DNA from: Streptosporangium sp. NBC_01755
GTDB taxonomy: Bacteria > Actinomycetota > Actinomycetes > Streptosporangiales > Streptosporangiaceae
Length of the DNA: 64,000 bases
Direction of reading: 5' to 3'
NCBI RefSeq assembly: GCF_035917995.1
Contig: NZ_CP109131.1
Location: forward strand, 496,001-560,000
Shown: one piece after another, positions 11,656 to 19,355 of the stretch
Layout of the letters: each line of letters opens with the position of its first letter
Position numbering within the stretch: the stretch's first letter is position 1
Position numbers and translations under genes: made by a program
Notes under the pieces: model-generated
Seen by the model: only the letters and a program-made list of their open reading frames with translations
What the model was told of the DNA's origin: nothing
Database searches by the model: none

Positions 11656-11684
11656 TTGACAGCCAACATCTTTTTGAGTTTATT
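11656..11684 (+). promoter_or_regulatory. Candidate promoter for the sensor kinase
   Basis: TTGACA, 17-nt spacer, TTTATT, 36 bp before the kinase ATG, within an AT-rich stretch (11560-11700) that stands out from the surrounding GC-rich DNA. Fits a sigma-A/HrdB-type promoter. Confidence 0.5.
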
Positions 11685-11719
11685 GACAGGAATATCGTTT
11701 CCTCTGCGAGAGGCGCTCC

Positions 11720-12457
11720 ATGCCGCACCCCGCCTACCTCGTCGGAGCGGCCGGGGTGGGCATCCTGCTGATCTCTCTGGGCGTCACGCTCGCCCTCACC
11801 CTGCGGATCAGGCGCCTGCGCGCCGAGCGGGAGCGCGCCCTCTCCAGGGCCTACGAGGGGTTCGCCCGCGACATGCACGACATCGTGGGGCACTGGCTCT
11901 GGCTGGCCTCTGTCAGGGGAGAGCTGGCCCACCGGCGGGCGGCCGGCGACACGCGCCTGCGTGAGGATCTGGAAGAGGTGCTCCAGGCGGTACGGCAGGC
12001 CGCGCACGCGGTACGAAACGTGTCGGCGGCCCGCCACCGGCTGTCGTTCCCCGGCGAGGCGGCCCGGGCCAGGGCCCTGATGGAGGGGTTCGGAGCCTAC
12101 TGCTCGGTCCGGATGGACGCCGACGAGCTGCCCGAGCCCGTGAGCACGGCGCTGGGTGCCGTGGTACGCGAGGGCGTGACGAACATGCTGCGGCACAGCC
12201 AGGTGAAGCGGTGCGCGATCGAGCTGGTCGAGCACGGCGGCCTGCTGCGCCTGACCGTCGTCAACGACGGGGCTCCCCGGCGGGAGGCGCCCTCCACCGG
12301 CGGCGACATCGGCGGCGACATCGGCGGCGGGGTGGGCAGCGGGGTGGGCAACCTGCGTCACCGCCTGGACGAGCTGGGCGGCACGGTACGGGTGGCCGGC
12401 GGCTCTGACGGGTGGTTCACCCTGATAGCCGAGGTTCCCGGTAATTATTCCGAATAG
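11720..12457 (+). CDS. NarL/DesK-type sensor histidine kinase, no partner regulator nearby
   Basis: 245 aa. One N-terminal transmembrane helix (about 5-30), then a HisKA_3 dimerisation domain with phospho-acceptor His in RDMHDIVGH (about residue 53) and a HATPase_c domain with N-box REGVTNMLRHS and a glycine box ending GVGNLRHRLDELGG. No extracellular sensor domain is present. Gly/Asp/Ile repeats (STGGDIGGDIGGGVGSGVG) precede the last box. It lies 148 bp upstream of the lanthipeptide synthetase on the same strand, and no response regulator is adjacent. In ram/amf clusters the regulator RamR lacks a kinase, so a role in switching on the cluster is plausible but unproven. Confidence 0.85.
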   Translation: MPHPAYLVGAAGVGILLISLGVTLALTLRIRRLRAERERALSRAYEGFARDMHDIVGHWLWLASVRGELAHRRAAGDTRLREDLEEVLQAVRQAAHAVRNVSAARHRLSFPGEAARARALMEGFGAYCSVRMDADELPEPVSTALGAVVREGVTNMLRHSQVKRCAIELVEHGGLLRLTVVNDGAPRREAPSTGGDIGGDIGGGVGSGVGNLRHRLDELGGTVRVAGGSDGWFTLIAEVPGNYSE

Positions 12458-12528
12458 TCTTCACGTCCCCTACAAAAGCACAGGTAGCGCCCGCCTTCAC
12501 GGTCGACACCGTGTGTTTCACATATACG

Positions 12529-12555
12529 AGTGGTTTAGTTTGTAACTAGTGGTTT
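12529..12555 (+). promoter_or_regulatory. Direct repeat upstream of lanKC
   Basis: AGTGGTTT occurs at 12529-12536 and 12548-12555, 19 bp apart (about two helical turns), in an AT-rich leader before the lanKC start. It could be a binding site for a cluster activator, as with the direct repeats bound by RamR-type regulators. No direct proof. Confidence 0.35.
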
Positions 12556-12605
12556 CTCGGGTTATCCGTAATTCTCTCTTCTGGAAGACAGCAGGGGAGA
12601 ATGCC

Positions 12606-15251
12606 GTGGATGACCAGTATGAGCTTTATTGCCTGGCGGACCCGCTTTTTTATGACACGCTTGACGGCCGGCGGGGCGACCACCCCGATTTCGCGCTCGC
12701 GGCCCGGGAGGTCCCGGACGGCTGGCAGCACCAGGCGACCGACACGTGGATGCACTACGCGCCGCTCGCGGGCCGTATCCCCGCCCAGGGCTGGAAGATC
12801 CACGTCTCGGCCCGTACCGAGGACGCCGAGCGCGCCATAGCGGCGGTCTGGGACTACTGCGTGCCCCGCGGCATCGCGTTCAAGTTCCTGCGCAGCCTGC
12901 CGGTCATGACCATGCTGAACTCCAAGGCCGCCCCCCGCGGCGCCAGCGGCAAGCTCGTGACGATCTACCCGGTGGACGAGGCACAGCTGGAGCTCACGCT
13001 GAAGGAGCTCGACGAGCTGCTCGCGGGCGTCGAGGGGCCGTACATCCTCAGTGACCTCCGCTACGGCGAGGGCCCGCTCTTCGTGCGGTACGGCGGGTTC
13101 GCCGGGCGGCGCTGCCTGGCCGGCAACGGTGAGCTGGTGCTGGCCGTGGAGGACGGCGAGGGGCGGCTCGTCCCCGACGTGCGCGAGCCCTCCTTCGGCG
13201 TGCCGCCCTGGGTGACGCTGCCCGCCTTCCTCGAACCCCACCTGGCCGCCCGCAACGCGGTCACCACCGAGAACCTGCCGTACCGGGTCGAGAGCGTCAT
13301 GCAGTTCTCCAACGGCGGCGGCGTCTACCTCGGCGAGGACCTGCGCACCGGGGAGCGGGTCGTGCTGAAGGAGGCCCGTCCGCACGCCGGACTCGACGCC
13401 GCCGGCCGGGACGCCGTGGCGCGGCTGGCACACGAGCGCGACATGCTGGAGCGCCTGTCCGGGCTGGACGCGGTGCCCGCGCTGATCGACTACTTCACCC
13501 TGGGTGGCCACCACTTCCTGGTCGAGGAGTTCGTCGACGGCAACCCGCTCCAGCGGCAGCTCGTCCAGAGATACCCGCTGACCAGGGCGACCTGCGACGA
13601 GACGGCCCTCGCCGAGTACACCGCCTGGGTGCTCGGCACGCTTCCCAAGGTCCGGCGGGCGATCGAGTCCCTGCACGGGCGCGGGGTGGTCTTCGGCGAC
13701 CTGCACCCGAACAACATCCTGGTGACCGCGGACGGCCGCCTGGCGCTGATCGACTACGAGGTGGCGACCCTCACCACCGATCGCGGCCGCGCGGCACTCG
13801 CCCACCCGGCGTTCGGCGCACCGGCCGACCGGCAGGGCACGGACGTCGACCACTACGCCCTCGCCTGCCTCTGCCTCGGCCTGTTCGCCCCCCAGCTCAC
13901 GATCATGCTGCCACTCGACCGCGCCAAGGTGGCCGACCTGGCCAGGCTCATCACCGAGACCTTCCCCGTGCCGCCCGAGGTGATCGACGAGGCGGTCCTG
14001 ACCATCGCGGGCCCCGCCCCGGCGACGGTCACCCCCCTGCCGAGACCCGGCCACGACGGCTGGCCCGAGCTCAGGGAGGCGATGACCCGGGCCATCCTGG
14101 CGAGCGCCACCCCCGACCGCGACGACCGGCTCTTCCCCGGTGACGTCGCCCAGTTCCAGCCCGGCGGAGGCGTCAACCTCGCGCACGGCGCGGCGGGCGT
14201 GCTCTACGCGCTGGCGATGGCCGGGGCCGAGCGCCTCCCCGCCCACGAGGACTGGCTGCGCCGCAGGGCGCTGGCCCCCGCCTCGGGGACCGGCATCGGT
14301 TTCTACGACGGGCTGCACGGCGTCGCCTACGTCCTCGACCTGCTCGGGCACCGCCAGGACGCGATCGACACCGTCGAGTTGTGCCTGCGCGAGAAGTGGG
14401 AGGCACTGGAGCCGGGACTGTTCGGCGGCCTGGCGGGTATGGGCCTGAACCTTCTCCATCTGGGCACCACCACCGGCGAGCGGACCTTCACCGACCTTGC
14501 CCTGCGGATCGTCGACATCTGCTCCGACAGGCTGGGCGGGCCCGACGACGTACCGGAGATCAGCGGCGGCAGCCATCCCCGCGCCGGGCTGATGTACGGC
14601 TCCTCCGGGCCTGCCCTTCTCTTCCTGCACGCCTACGAGCGCACCGGCGACACGGCGCTGCTCGACCGGGCGGCCACGGCGCTCCGGCAGGACCTGCGGC
14701 GCTGCGTCACCGGCGAGGACGGAACCCTTCAGGTCAACCAGGGCTGGCGCACGCTGCCCTACCTGGACGAGGGGTCCGTGGGCATCGGCATGGTGCTCGC
14801 CCGCCACCTGGCCCACCGCGACGACGCGGACCTCCGTACCGCGCTCGACGGCTGCCGGCTCGTCACCCGAGGACGGTACTTCGTGCAGTCCGGCCTGTTC
14901 ACCGGCAGGAGCGGCATGCTCGCCGCCCTCGGGTGGGGCCTGGGACCCGAGACCTCCCGCACAGACCACACAGACCACACAGACCTGGCCGAGCAGCTGC
15001 GCGGGCTTGGCTGGCACGCGCTGCCCCACGGCGGCGGGCTGGCCTTCCCCGGCGACCAGCTGCTCAGGCTCTCCATGGACTTCGCGACCGGCACGGCCGG
15101 AGTCCTGTTCGCGATGAGCGCCGTGCTGCACGACCGGCCGGTGTTCCTCCCCTTCATCGAGCCGCCCGGCGGCACGAACGCCCCTGCCTGGGCGTCCGCG
15201 CACGGATCCGCCGGACGGTTTGGCTCCTGCGACTCACCGAAGGAGGTGTAA
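12606..15251 (+). CDS. lanKC: Class III lanthipeptide synthetase (LanKC / RamC-like)
   Basis: Trifunctional enzyme that phosphorylates Ser/Thr in the precursor, eliminates phosphate and cyclises Cys onto the dehydro residues. About 881 aa. Lyase domain about 1-215; kinase domain about 220-480 with VVLKEARP, catalytic loop VVFGDLHPNNILV and LIDYEVA in place of DFG; cyclase-like domain about 510-870 with GGGVNLAHGAAGVLYAL, FYDGLHGVAYVLD, GLAGMGLNLLH, MYGSSGPALLF and DFATGTAGVLFAM. The Cys-Cys/His zinc ligands of LanC and LanL are absent (YGSSG where CHG is expected), so class III rather than IV. GTG 12606 follows AGGGGAGA at 5 nt; the frame upstream is not conserved-looking. A TDHTDHTD tandem repeat lies near the C-terminus. 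First gene of a tight operon. Confidence 0.93.
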   Translation: MDDQYELYCLADPLFYDTLDGRRGDHPDFALAAREVPDGWQHQATDTWMHYAPLAGRIPAQGWKIHVSARTEDAERAIAAVWDYCVPRGIAFKFLRSLPVMTMLNSKAAPRGASGKLVTIYPVDEAQLELTLKELDELLAGVEGPYILSDLRYGEGPLFVRYGGFAGRRCLAGNGELVLAVEDGEGRLVPDVREPSFGVPPWVTLPAFLEPHLAARNAVTTENLPYRVESVMQFSNGGGVYLGEDLRTGERVVLKEARPHAGLDAAGRDAVARLAHERDMLERLSGLDAVPALIDYFTLGGHHFLVEEFVDGNPLQRQLVQRYPLTRATCDETALAEYTAWVLGTLPKVRRAIESLHGRGVVFGDLHPNNILVTADGRLALIDYEVATLTTDRGRAALAHPAFGAPADRQGTDVDHYALACLCLGLFAPQLTIMLPLDRAKVADLARLITETFPVPPEVIDEAVLTIAGPAPATVTPLPRPGHDGWPELREAMTRAILASATPDRDDRLFPGDVAQFQPGGGVNLAHGAAGVLYALAMAGAERLPAHEDWLRRRALAPASGTGIGFYDGLHGVAYVLDLLGHRQDAIDTVELCLREKWEALEPGLFGGLAGMGLNLLHLGTTTGERTFTDLALRIVDICSDRLGGPDDVPEISGGSHPRAGLMYGSSGPALLFLHAYERTGDTALLDRAATALRQDLRRCVTGEDGTLQVNQGWRTLPYLDEGSVGIGMVLARHLAHRDDADLRTALDGCRLVTRGRYFVQSGLFTGRSGMLAALGWGLGPETSRTDHTDHTDLAEQLRGLGWHALPHGGGLAFPGDQLLRLSMDFATGTAGVLFAMSAVLHDRPVFLPFIEPPGGTNAPAWASAHGSAGRFGSCDSPKEV

Positions 15252-15255
15252 CGAC

Positions 15256-15384
15256 ATGGTTCTTCTCGACCTGCAGTCCCTGGAAACCCCCGGTGGCGGC
15301 CACGGCGGCGGTGGCAGCACCCTCACCGTCCTCGGCTGCCAGTCCGGCCGGCCCAGCAACCTGAGCCTGCTGCTCTGCCACTAG
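15256..15384 (+). CDS. lanA1: Class III lanthipeptide precursor 1 (SapB-like)
   Basis: 42-aa peptide starting 4 nt after the lanKC stop, with AAGGAGGTG upstream. The leader MVLLDLQSLETP carries the LLDLQ-x-LE box used by class III synthetases and closely resembles RamS. A Gly/His spacer GGGHGGGG follows, then a core with two S/T-x-x-S/T-x-x-x-C motifs: STLTVLGC and SNLSLLLC, separated by QSGRP. The second ring motif is the SapB type (SxxSLLLC). Expected product is a two-ring labionin or lanthionine peptide, possibly a surfactant aiding aerial growth like SapB (inference). The only Pro in the leader precedes the Gly spacer and is a likely cut site for the cluster's prolyl oligopeptidase. Confidence 0.93.
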   Translation: MVLLDLQSLETPGGGHGGGGSTLTVLGCQSGRPSNLSLLLCH

Positions 15385-15433
15385 TCCCCCTGTTCCACAA
15401 AGACCCAGAAAACCTGGAAACGGAGCGATTCCC

Positions 15434-15565
15434 ATGGTCCTTCTCGACCTGCAGTCCCTGGAGACCCCCGGCGGCGGCCACGGCGGCGGCGGTGGCAGCA
15501 CCCTCACCGTCCTCGGCTGCCAGTCCGGCCGACCCAGCAACCTGAGCCTGCTGCTCTGCCACTAG
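15434..15565 (+). CDS. lanA2: Class III lanthipeptide precursor 2, near-identical copy
   Basis: 43-aa peptide identical to precursor 1 except for one extra Gly in the spacer (GGGHGGGGG). DNA of the two genes differs at only a few silent sites, so this is a recent tandem duplication, 178 bp start to start. Its own ribosome site is weaker (CGGAG about 9 nt upstream). Leader LLDLQSLE, ring motifs STLTVLGC and SNLSLLLC and the C-terminal His are all kept, so both copies should give the same mature core. Two copies probably raise peptide dose rather than diversify the product (inference). Confidence 0.93.
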   Translation: MVLLDLQSLETPGGGHGGGGGSTLTVLGCQSGRPSNLSLLLCH

Positions 15566-15636
15566 TGAGAACCCGTGCCCGGGACGGCCAGCGACGGCGG
15601 CCGCCCCGGGCACACCCGTTCCCGAAAGGAGGGACC

Positions 15637-17436
15637 GTGCGGGCAGCGGACCGGCTGGTGGCCGAGACCGTACGGCGTGGCGGACCCTGGCTGGCCGTCC
15701 TCGCGGTCACCTCCGTGCTGGGCGCGTTCGCGCAGCTCGCGCTCCCGCTGGTGCTGGGCAGGACCGTCGACGAGCTCGTGGCCGGTGGCACCGGCACGGC
15801 GACCTGGCTCGGCGCCTGCGCGTGCGTGGTGATCCTGACCGTGGCCTGCGACACCCTCGGCGTCTGGGCCTCGGGATCGAGCGGCGCGCGCTCCTCGGCC
15901 TGGCTCAGGGAACGGGTGGTGCGCAACGTTCTCGGCATCGGGCCGGCGGTCACCCGACGCTTCCCCGAGGGAGACCTGGTCACCCGGATGGGCCTGAACA
16001 CCGAGGAGATCGGGCACGTCCCCGAGTCGCTCGTCACCGGGGCGGCGCTGGTCATCCCCACCGCGGGCGGCATCGTGGCCCTCACCCTCATCGACCCCCT
16101 GCTGACCGCGACGCTGGTCGTCGGGCTCGTTCTCATCGCGCTCGTCCTGCGGGCCTTCCTCACCGTGAGCACCGCGATCGCGGGCGACTACCAGGCGGCG
16201 CAGAGCGACATCGCCGCCCGCCTCGTCGACGCCCTCGCCGGGGCCCGTACGATCGCCGCGGCCGGTACCGCCGACCGGGAGCGGGCGCGGGTGCTGACCG
16301 CGCTGCCCCTGCTGCGCAGGCATGCCATGGCCATGTGGCGGGCCAACGCGCGGGCCGGCGTGCAGGCCGGCGCCGTGGTCCCGCTGCTGGAGGTCGCCGT
16401 ACTCGGGGTGGGCGGGCTACGGCTGGCCGGCGGCGACCTCACGGCCGGCGAGCTGTACGCCGCCGCCCGTTACGTCGTGCTCGGCGCCGGCCTCGGCTCG
16501 GCGCTGGGCTACGTCGGCCGCCTGGCCAGGGCACGGGCCGCCGCCGCCAGGGTGGACGAGCTGGTCGCCGAGAGTCCCCGGTCCTACGGCACACGGCCGC
16601 TGCCGCCGGGTCCCGGCACGCTGGAGCTCCGCGATGTCGACGCGGGCGGCCTGCACGAGGTGGACCTCGTCATCCCCGGCGGGCAGGCGGTGGCCGTGGT
16701 CGGCCGCTCGGGCGCCGGCAAGTCACTGCTCGCCGCGGTCGCCGGACGGCTGGTGGATCCGCGCCACGGCACGGTCCACCTCGACGGCGTCCCGCTGCCC
16801 GACCTCTCCCGCGAGGCGCTCCGCCGGGCCGTCGGGTACGCCTTCGAGCGCCCGGTACTCCTCGGCGGCACCGTCGCCGCCGCCATCGCCCTGGGCGCCG
16901 ACGCCCCCGCCCCCGCCCCCGCCCGCGTCCTCGGCGCCGACACCGGCCCCGGCCCCGGCCGCCACAGCCGTCGTCGTACCGGCACCGAGAAAGCCGCCCG
17001 TTCCGGCGACGGCCGGACCGGGCAGCCGGATGGGAACGGGGAGGTCGTGAGAGCCGCCGCGCGGGCGGCCCGCGCCGACACCTTCGTCCGGCGGCTCCCG
17101 CTCGGCTACGACACGCCACTGCAGGAGGCACCCATGTCCGGCGGTGAGCGGCAAAGGCTCGGTCTGGCCCGCGCCTTCGCGCAGGGACGGCGCCTGCTCA
17201 TCCTGGACGACGCCACCTCGAGCCTGGACACCGTCACCGAGCGCCAGGTCGCCCGGGCGCTGTCCAGGGAGCTGCGCGACCGTACCCGTCTGATCGTGAC
17301 CCATCGGGTGGCGACCGCCGCGGCCGCCGACCGGGTGATCTGGCTGGACGGCGGCCGGGTACGCGCCTGCGGCAGCCACCACACCCTCTGGGCCGACCCT
17401 GCCTACCGCGCCGTCTTCCAGGCAGGTGCCTCATGA
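15637..17436 (+). CDS. ABC exporter half-transporter 1 of the lanthipeptide cluster
   Basis: Membrane domain plus ATPase in one 599-aa chain, RamA/RamB-like, for export of the modified peptide. Six hydrophobic helices occupy about 20-300. Walker A is GRSGAGKS (about 356), signature MSGGERQRLGLARAF (about 499), Walker B LLILDDATSSLDT, H-loop VTHRV. GTG 15637 follows AAGGAGG closely. A 45-residue Ala/Pro/Gly/Arg-rich insert (ADAPAPAPARVLG onward, about residues 425-470) interrupts the helical subdomain between Walker A and the signature, where exporters normally read straight from an ALG segment to AARAARA. Its tail AFQAGAS is copied into the mini-ORFs downstream. Probably pairs with the next ABC gene as a heterodimer. 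Confidence 0.9.
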   Translation: MRAADRLVAETVRRGGPWLAVLAVTSVLGAFAQLALPLVLGRTVDELVAGGTGTATWLGACACVVILTVACDTLGVWASGSSGARSSAWLRERVVRNVLGIGPAVTRRFPEGDLVTRMGLNTEEIGHVPESLVTGAALVIPTAGGIVALTLIDPLLTATLVVGLVLIALVLRAFLTVSTAIAGDYQAAQSDIAARLVDALAGARTIAAAGTADRERARVLTALPLLRRHAMAMWRANARAGVQAGAVVPLLEVAVLGVGGLRLAGGDLTAGELYAAARYVVLGAGLGSALGYVGRLARARAAAARVDELVAESPRSYGTRPLPPGPGTLELRDVDAGGLHEVDLVIPGGQAVAVVGRSGAGKSLLAAVAGRLVDPRHGTVHLDGVPLPDLSREALRRAVGYAFERPVLLGGTVAAAIALGADAPAPAPARVLGADTGPGPGRHSRRRTGTEKAARSGDGRTGQPDGNGEVVRAAARAARADTFVRRLPLGYDTPLQEAPMSGGERQRLGLARAFAQGRRLLILDDATSSLDTVTERQVARALSRELRDRTRLIVTHRVATAAAADRVIWLDGGRVRACGSHHTLWADPAYRAVFQAGAS

Positions 17437-17510
17437 AGCGGCCCATCGGGGGAAGGCTCCGGCCGAGCGAGGACAGGGTACGTACCGCCTTCCAGGCAGG
17501 TGCCTCATGA
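17433..17510 (+). CDS. Mini-ORF 1 in the triplicated junction
   Basis: 26 codons including stop. It starts in ATGA with the ABC1 stop and ends in ATGA with mini-ORF 2. The product reads MKRPIGGRLRPSEDRVR then TAFQAGAS: an ABC2-like N-terminus joined to the ABC1 C-terminus. It is basic and has no known domain. It exists because of the 74-bp repeat, and its main effect may be to carry ribosomes from ABC1 to ABC2 by termination-reinitiation. No evidence that the peptide itself has a job; the short length and lack of an independent ribosome site are reasons for doubt. Confidence 0.45.
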   Translation: MKRPIGGRLRPSEDRVRTAFQAGAS

Positions 17511-17584
17511 ACCGGCCCATCAGGGGAAGGCTCCGACCGGGCGAGGACAGGGTACGTACCGCCTTCCAGGCAGGTGCCTCGTGA
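17507..17584 (+). CDS. Mini-ORF 2 in the triplicated junction
   Basis: Second 26-codon ORF, MNRPIRGRLRPGEDRVR then TAFQAGAS, starting in ATGA with mini-ORF 1 and ending in GTGA with the ABC2 start. Unit length 74 plus the 4-nt overlap gives 78, a multiple of three, so every extra copy of the unit adds one complete in-frame mini-ORF and keeps the coupling chain unbroken. Differences from mini-ORF 1 (K/N, G/R, S/G) mean the copies are not brand new. Function as a peptide unknown. Confidence 0.45.
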   Translation: MNRPIRGRLRPGEDRVRTAFQAGAS

Positions 17585-19272
17585 ACCGGCCCATCGGGCG
17601 GGCGCTCAGGAGAGACCCGTACCAGCTGGTCAGGCTCGCGGGCTGGTCCGTCGCGGAGACCGCGCCCTCGCTGGTCATCGGCCTAGCCATCGCGCGCGCG
17701 ATCGACGACGGCTTCGGCGCGGGGCACCCCGCGACCGGGTTCGCCTGGCTGGCCCTGCTCGGCGGCGCCTGGCTGCTGGCCGCCGTCGGCGCCCGTCAGG
17801 TGGTGCTGGCCGTCGCCGCGATCGTGGAGCCGTTCCGTGAGGAGCTGCTCGCACATGTCGTCGACGACGCGTTGCGCCACTCGGTCACCTCCGGGCGAGG
17901 GCCGGGGGCGGGGGCGGTGGCCCGCGCCAACCTCCAGGTCGAGCTGGCCCGCGACGCCTTCGCCTCGGTCATCACCGTGGTCAGGTCGTTCGCGTTCACC
18001 GTGGTGAGCGTCGTACTCGGGCTGGCGACCCTCGTCCCCGGGGTGCTCACGCTGGTACTGCCGCCGTTCCTCGCCGGCCTCGTCCTCTTCCTGCTGTCGC
18101 TGCGCGCTCTGGCCCGGCGGCAGCGGGACTTCATCCTGGCCGACGAACGCACCGCCGAGGCGCTGGCCGACATGGTGGGCGGGCTGCGCGACATCACCGC
18201 CTGCCGAGCCGAGGAGCGGGTCGCGGGCGACGTCGGCCTCCGGGTGACCGAGCAGGCCCGCGCGGCCAGGTCACTGGCGCGGGTGACCGCGCTGCGCACC
18301 GCGTCGCTGGCGGTGGGCGGCTGGCTGCCGGTACTGCTGGTGCTGGCCGGAACCCCCTGGCTGCTCCGCGAGGGCGCGGGCGCCGGGGTGATCCTGGGCG
18401 CGCTGGCCTATGTCACGCAGTCGCTGGCACCCGCGCTCGGCAACCTCGTGGAGGGACTGGGGATCAACGGCGTCCGGCTCCGGGTGGCACTCGACCGGCT
18501 GCTGCGCGACGGCGACCCGCCCGTACGGGCGCGCGGGCGGCTCGCGGCCGAGAGCGGAGGTGCCGAGCTGCACGGCGTGACGTTCGCCTACGGCCCGCAC
18601 GCCGAACCAGTGATCGACCGCCTCGACCTGTCCATCCCCGAGGGGGACCACATCGCCGTGGTCGGGCCGAGCGGCATCGGCAAGTCCACCCTCGCCGCAC
18701 TGCTGACCGGCTTGCTGCCGCCGGGCTCCGGCCAGGTCATGGTGGGCGGCGTGCCCGCCGACCGCCTCGACCCCGCCGACCGGGTGCTCATCCCCCAGCA
18801 GGCGTACGTCTTCCGCGGCTCGGTGCTGGAGAACCTGACCTACCTGGCCGACGCCCCGAAGGAGGCGGTGGACGCCGCCGTGGCCGAGGTCGGCCTGACG
18901 AACCTGGTGGCGCGGCTGGGCGGCTACTCCACCGAGATCGACTCCGGCCTGCTCTCACCCGCCGAGCAGCAGCTGATCGCCCTGGCCCGCGCCTACCTGG
19001 CCCCGGCCCGGCTGGTGATCCTCGACGAGGCGACCTGTCATCTGGATCCGGCGGCCGAGGCCCGCGCGGAGGAGGCGTTCGCCCGCCGGGGCGGCACACT
19101 CCTCGTCATCGCCCACCGGCTGACCTCCGCCCTGCGGGCCCGGCGGATCCTCGTCATGGACGGCACCGGCGTCCTGCTGGGCACGCACGAGGAGATGCTC
19201 GCCGCCTCCCCGCTCTACGCCGACCTGGCCGGACAGTGGAACCCGTCGAGCAGACAGGAGCTGGTGCCTTGA
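17581..19272 (+). CDS. ABC exporter half-transporter 2, degenerate signature
   Basis: 563-aa exporter half with about six membrane helices (30-310) and a C-terminal ATPase. Walker A GPSGIGKST (about 361), Walker B RLVILDEATCHLDP, H-loop IAHRL. The LSGGQ signature is replaced by LSPAEQQ (about 457), so one composite ATP site of a heterodimer with ABC1 is likely non-canonical, as is common in heterodimeric exporters. GTG 17581 sits in the third junction repeat (GTGA overlap with mini-ORF 2). Matches RamA/RamB organisation next to class III precursors. Its last codons are tandemly duplicated after the stop. Confidence 0.9.
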   Translation: MNRPIGRALRRDPYQLVRLAGWSVAETAPSLVIGLAIARAIDDGFGAGHPATGFAWLALLGGAWLLAAVGARQVVLAVAAIVEPFREELLAHVVDDALRHSVTSGRGPGAGAVARANLQVELARDAFASVITVVRSFAFTVVSVVLGLATLVPGVLTLVLPPFLAGLVLFLLSLRALARRQRDFILADERTAEALADMVGGLRDITACRAEERVAGDVGLRVTEQARAARSLARVTALRTASLAVGGWLPVLLVLAGTPWLLREGAGAGVILGALAYVTQSLAPALGNLVEGLGINGVRLRVALDRLLRDGDPPVRARGRLAAESGGAELHGVTFAYGPHAEPVIDRLDLSIPEGDHIAVVGPSGIGKSTLAALLTGLLPPGSGQVMVGGVPADRLDPADRVLIPQQAYVFRGSVLENLTYLADAPKEAVDAAVAEVGLTNLVARLGGYSTEIDSGLLSPAEQQLIALARAYLAPARLVILDEATCHLDPAAEARAEEAFARRGGTLLVIAHRLTSALRARRILVMDGTGVLLGTHEEMLAASPLYADLAGQWNPSSRQELVP

Positions 19273-19322
19273 CTCTCTTCCCGGAGCCCAGGAGCTGGTG
19301 CCTGGACTTTCTTCCCGGGGCC
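19255..19322 (+). repeat. 34-bp tandem duplication at the ABC2 3' end
   Basis: CAGGAGCTGGTGCC starts at 19255 and again at 19289, each followed by similar sequence ending CTTCCCGGGGC or CTTCCCGGAGC. The first copy spans the last codons and stop of ABC2; the second fills the gap before the peptidase gene. Confidence 0.9.
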
Positions 19323-19355
19323 AAAGCCCGAGGTATCCACGCCGAAGGAGACTCG

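Larger units (their letters stand above)
17415..17597 (+). repeat. 74-bp unit in three tandem copies at the ABC1/ABC2 junction
   Basis: Copies start at 17415, 17489 and 17563 (CTTCCAGGCAGGTGCCTC each time); the third runs into the ABC2 coding start and then diverges. Each unit holds the last codons of ABC1, an ATGA or GTGA overlap and the first codons of ABC2, so the gene junction itself has been triplicated. Confidence 0.95.

Noticed and set aside
12546..15203. 885-codon open frame on the minus strand opposite lanKC
   Set aside because: It is a GC-driven shadow: Gly/Arg/Val-rich, no domains, while the plus strand gives a complete LanKC.
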